Of a stretch of 64,000 nt of DNA, positions 62,568 to 64,000 are shown one piece after another. The position numbers and the translations under genes are program-made. The DNA is taken from the NCBI RefSeq assembly GCF_023701695.1, contig NZ_JAJOZC010000001.1, forward strand, positions 5,455,894 to 5,519,893. The letters run 5' to 3'. Position 1 is the stretch's first letter, and every line of letters starts with the position of its first letter. The notes under the pieces are model-generated. The model was not told where the DNA came from. It saw nothing but the letters and a program-made list of their open reading frames with translations, and made no database searches. The DNA comes from Streptomyces sp. RKAG290. Lineage in GTDB: Bacteria; Actinomycetota; Actinomycetes; Streptomycetales; Streptomycetaceae.

Positions 62568-64000
62568 TCAGAGGCCGAGCTCGACCTCGAACTCACCGGC
62601 CTCCAGGATCGCCTTGACCGCGGTCAGGTAGCGGGCGGCGTCCGCGCCGTCCACCAGACGGTGGTCGTAGGAGAGCGCGAGGTACGTCATGTCACGGACA
62701 CCGATGACGGTGCCCTCCTCGGTCTCGATGACCGCCGGGCGCTTCACGGTGGCGCCGATGCCCAGGATGGCTGCCTGGTTCGGCGGCACGATGACGGTGT
62801 CGAACAGCGCACCGCGCGAGCCGGTGTTGCTGATGGTGAAGGTGGCACCGGACATGTCGTCCGGCGTCAGGCCGCCACTGCGGGCCTTGCCGGCCAGCTC
62901 GGCGGTCTTCTTCGAGATGCCGGCGATGTTGAGGTCGCCCGCGCCCTTGATGACCGGGGTCATCAGACCCTTCTCGGCGTCCACGGCGATGCCGATGTTC
63001 TCCGAGTCGAAGTACGTGATCGTGCCTTCGTCCTCGTTGATCCGGGCGTTGACGACCGGGTGGGCCTTCAGCGCCTGGGCGGCGGCCTTGACGTAGAACG
63101 GCATCGGGGAGAGCTTGACGCCCTCACGGGCCGCGAAGCCGTCCTTCGCCTTGTTGCGCAGCTTCATCAGCTTGGTGACGTCGACCTCGACGACCGAGGT
63201 CAGCTGGGCCTGCGAGTGCAGCGCCTTCATCATGTTGTCGCCGATGACCTTGCGCATGCGGGTCATCTTGACCGTCTGACCGCGCAGCGGGGAGGCCTCC
63301 AGCTTCGGCGCCTTGGAGGCGGCGGCCGGAGCGGCGGCGGGTGCCGGGGCGGCAGCGGCGGCCTTGGCGGCCTCCGCGGCAGCGGCGACGTCCTGCTTGC
63401 GGATGCGGCCACCGACGCCGGTGCCCTTGACCGAGCCCAGGTCGACACCGTTCTCGGCGGCGAGCTTGCGGACCAGCGGCGTGACGTACGCGCCGTCGTC
63501 ACCGGAGGTCGCGGCCGGGGCGGCCGGAGCCTGAGCCGGAGCCTTGGCCGGAGCGGCAGGAGCCGGAGCCGGAGCGGCGGCAGCGGGCGCCGGAGCGGCC
63601 GGTGCGGGCGCCGGAGCGGCGGGGGCGGCCGGAGCCGGCGCGGGTGCGGCCGGTGCGGGCGCCGGGGCGGCGGGAGCAGCCGGAGCCGGGGCCGGAGCGG
63701 CCGGGGCAGCGGCGGCCGGAGCCGGGGCAGCGGCAGCCGGAGCGGCGGCCGGGGCGGCACCGGGAGCACCGATGACGGCGAGCTTGGCGCCGACCTCGGC
63801 GGTCTCGTCCTCGGCGACGACGATCTCCAGCAGCACACCGGAAACCGGGGCCGGGATCTCGGTGTCGACCTTGTCCGTGGAGACCTCCAGGAGGGGCTCG
63901 TCCTCCGTGACCTCCTCGCCGACCTCCTTCAGCCAACGGGTGACGGTGCCCTCGGTGACGCTCTCGCCGAGCGCGGGGAGGGTGACGTCGGTGCCGGAGG
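62568..64000 (-). CDS. sucB: Dihydrolipoamide acyltransferase (E2), 5' end outside the window
   Basis: The frame is open to the window end, so the N-terminus is missing. From the edge come a lipoyl domain (VTLPALGESVTEGTVTRWLK; modified Lys in LEVSTDKVDTE), an Ala/Pro-rich linker of about 110 residues, a peripheral-subunit-binding domain (YVTPLVRKLAAENGVDLGSV, GRIRKQDV) and the catalytic domain ending with LSYDHRLVDGADAARYL, where His and Asp are catalytic. It transfers acyl groups in the pyruvate or 2-oxoglutarate dehydrogenase complex. A sucB name is by synteny; pairing with the adjacent aceE suggests use in pyruvate dehydrogenase. Confidence 0.93.
   Translation of the reverse strand, partial: SGTDVTLPALGESVTEGTVTRWLKEVGEEVTEDEPLLEVSTDKVDTEIPAPVSGVLLEIVVAEDETAEVGAKLAVIGAPGAAPAAAPAAAAPAPAAAAPAAPAPAPAAPAAPAPAPAAPAPAPAAPAAPAPAPAAPAPAAAAPAPAPAAPAKAPAQAPAAPAATSGDDGAYVTPLVRKLAAENGVDLGSVKGTGVGGRIRKQDVAAAAEAAKAAAAAPAPAAAPAAASKAPKLEASPLRGQTVKMTRMRKVIGDNMMKALHSQAQLTSVVEVDVTKLMKLRNKAKDGFAAREGVKLSPMPFYVKAAAQALKAHPVVNARINEDEGTITYFDSENIGIAVDAEKGLMTPVIKGAGDLNIAGISKKTAELAGKARSGGLTPDDMSGATFTISNTGSRGALFDTVIVPPNQAAILGIGATVKRPAVIETEEGTVIGVRDMTYLALSYDHRLVDGADAARYLTAVKAILEAGEFEVELGL

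Noticed and set aside
1..64000. CRISPR array, rRNA, tRNA, insertion sequence, prophage or antibiotic cluster
   Set aside because: No evenly spaced repeats with unique spacers, no rRNA sequence, no clear tRNA cloverleaf, and no transposase, integrase or PKS/NRPS genes were found. tRNA folding was judged by eye only.

Overview
The window is chromosomal DNA from a Streptomyces-type actinomycete. It has very high G+C with strong third-position G/C bias, frequent GTG starts, AGGAGG-like ribosome binding sites and gene families typical of the genus. Gene order matches, from memory, the Streptomyces coelicolor core stretch that runs from glnE down to aceE and sucB, so this is largely conserved core rather than a genomic island. 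I see no rRNA, tRNA, insertion sequence, prophage, CRISPR array or antibiotic cluster.

Left part (1-20 kb): the 3' end of glnE and a PAP2-type membrane phosphatase precede a malto-oligosaccharide regulon. That regulon has the LacI repressor malR divergent from malEFG, an intracellular GH13 alpha-glucosidase, a second MalR-like LacI regulator, a secreted alpha-amylase with a starch-binding domain, and a giant secreted amylase/pullulanase. Starch is cut outside the cell, maltodextrins enter through MalEFG (no ATPase gene is present, so a shared one such as MsiK is expected) and are hydrolysed inside. CTTGCAG-type repeats in the malR-malE and amylase promoters fit MalR control. A STAND-type ATPase follows.

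Middle part (20-36 kb): mixed accessory and housekeeping genes. These are an isomerase-like protein, a TetR regulator with an iron-sulfur reductase and a predicted metal-dependent hydrolase, a broken membrane-protein gene, lipoproteins, a DUF1996 protein, a MarR/AhpD-like divergent pair around a perfect inverted repeat, a secreted alpha-L-fucosidase, a two-component system divergent from an MMPL exporter, and a lipoprotein bracketed by two related giant hairpins.

Nitrogen and core part (36-52 kb): a winged-helix regulator (possibly GlnRII) preceded by a possible Cys-Cys leader peptide, a DUF6891 protein, glnII, a translationally coupled vWA/ARPP-2-like pair of unknown function, small metabolic and membrane genes, an SDR and a LysR regulator, glnA, an RDD protein, and lipB-lipA with two small downstream genes. 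Both glutamine synthetase promoters carry four-part GlnR-type sites with 11-bp periodicity, and GlnE (GS adenylyltransferase) is at the left edge.

Right part (52-64 kb): an XRE/TPR regulator, a frameshifted FAD amine-oxidase-like gene, a TIGR01777 epimerase, a GNAT, a DUF4240 protein, a frameshifted WYL regulator, an intergenic repeat array, aceE, a GntR regulator and the E2 acyltransferase gene running off the window.

Four loci carry seven apparent frameshifts, mostly in G/C runs: pulA, the gene at 23074-25020, the FAD gene at 53891-55251 and the WYL gene at 57683-58660. The pattern looks more like base-calling error than biology. The most interesting undescribed candidates are the vWA/ARPP-2 pair, the leader peptide and the paired hairpins around one lipoprotein gene.
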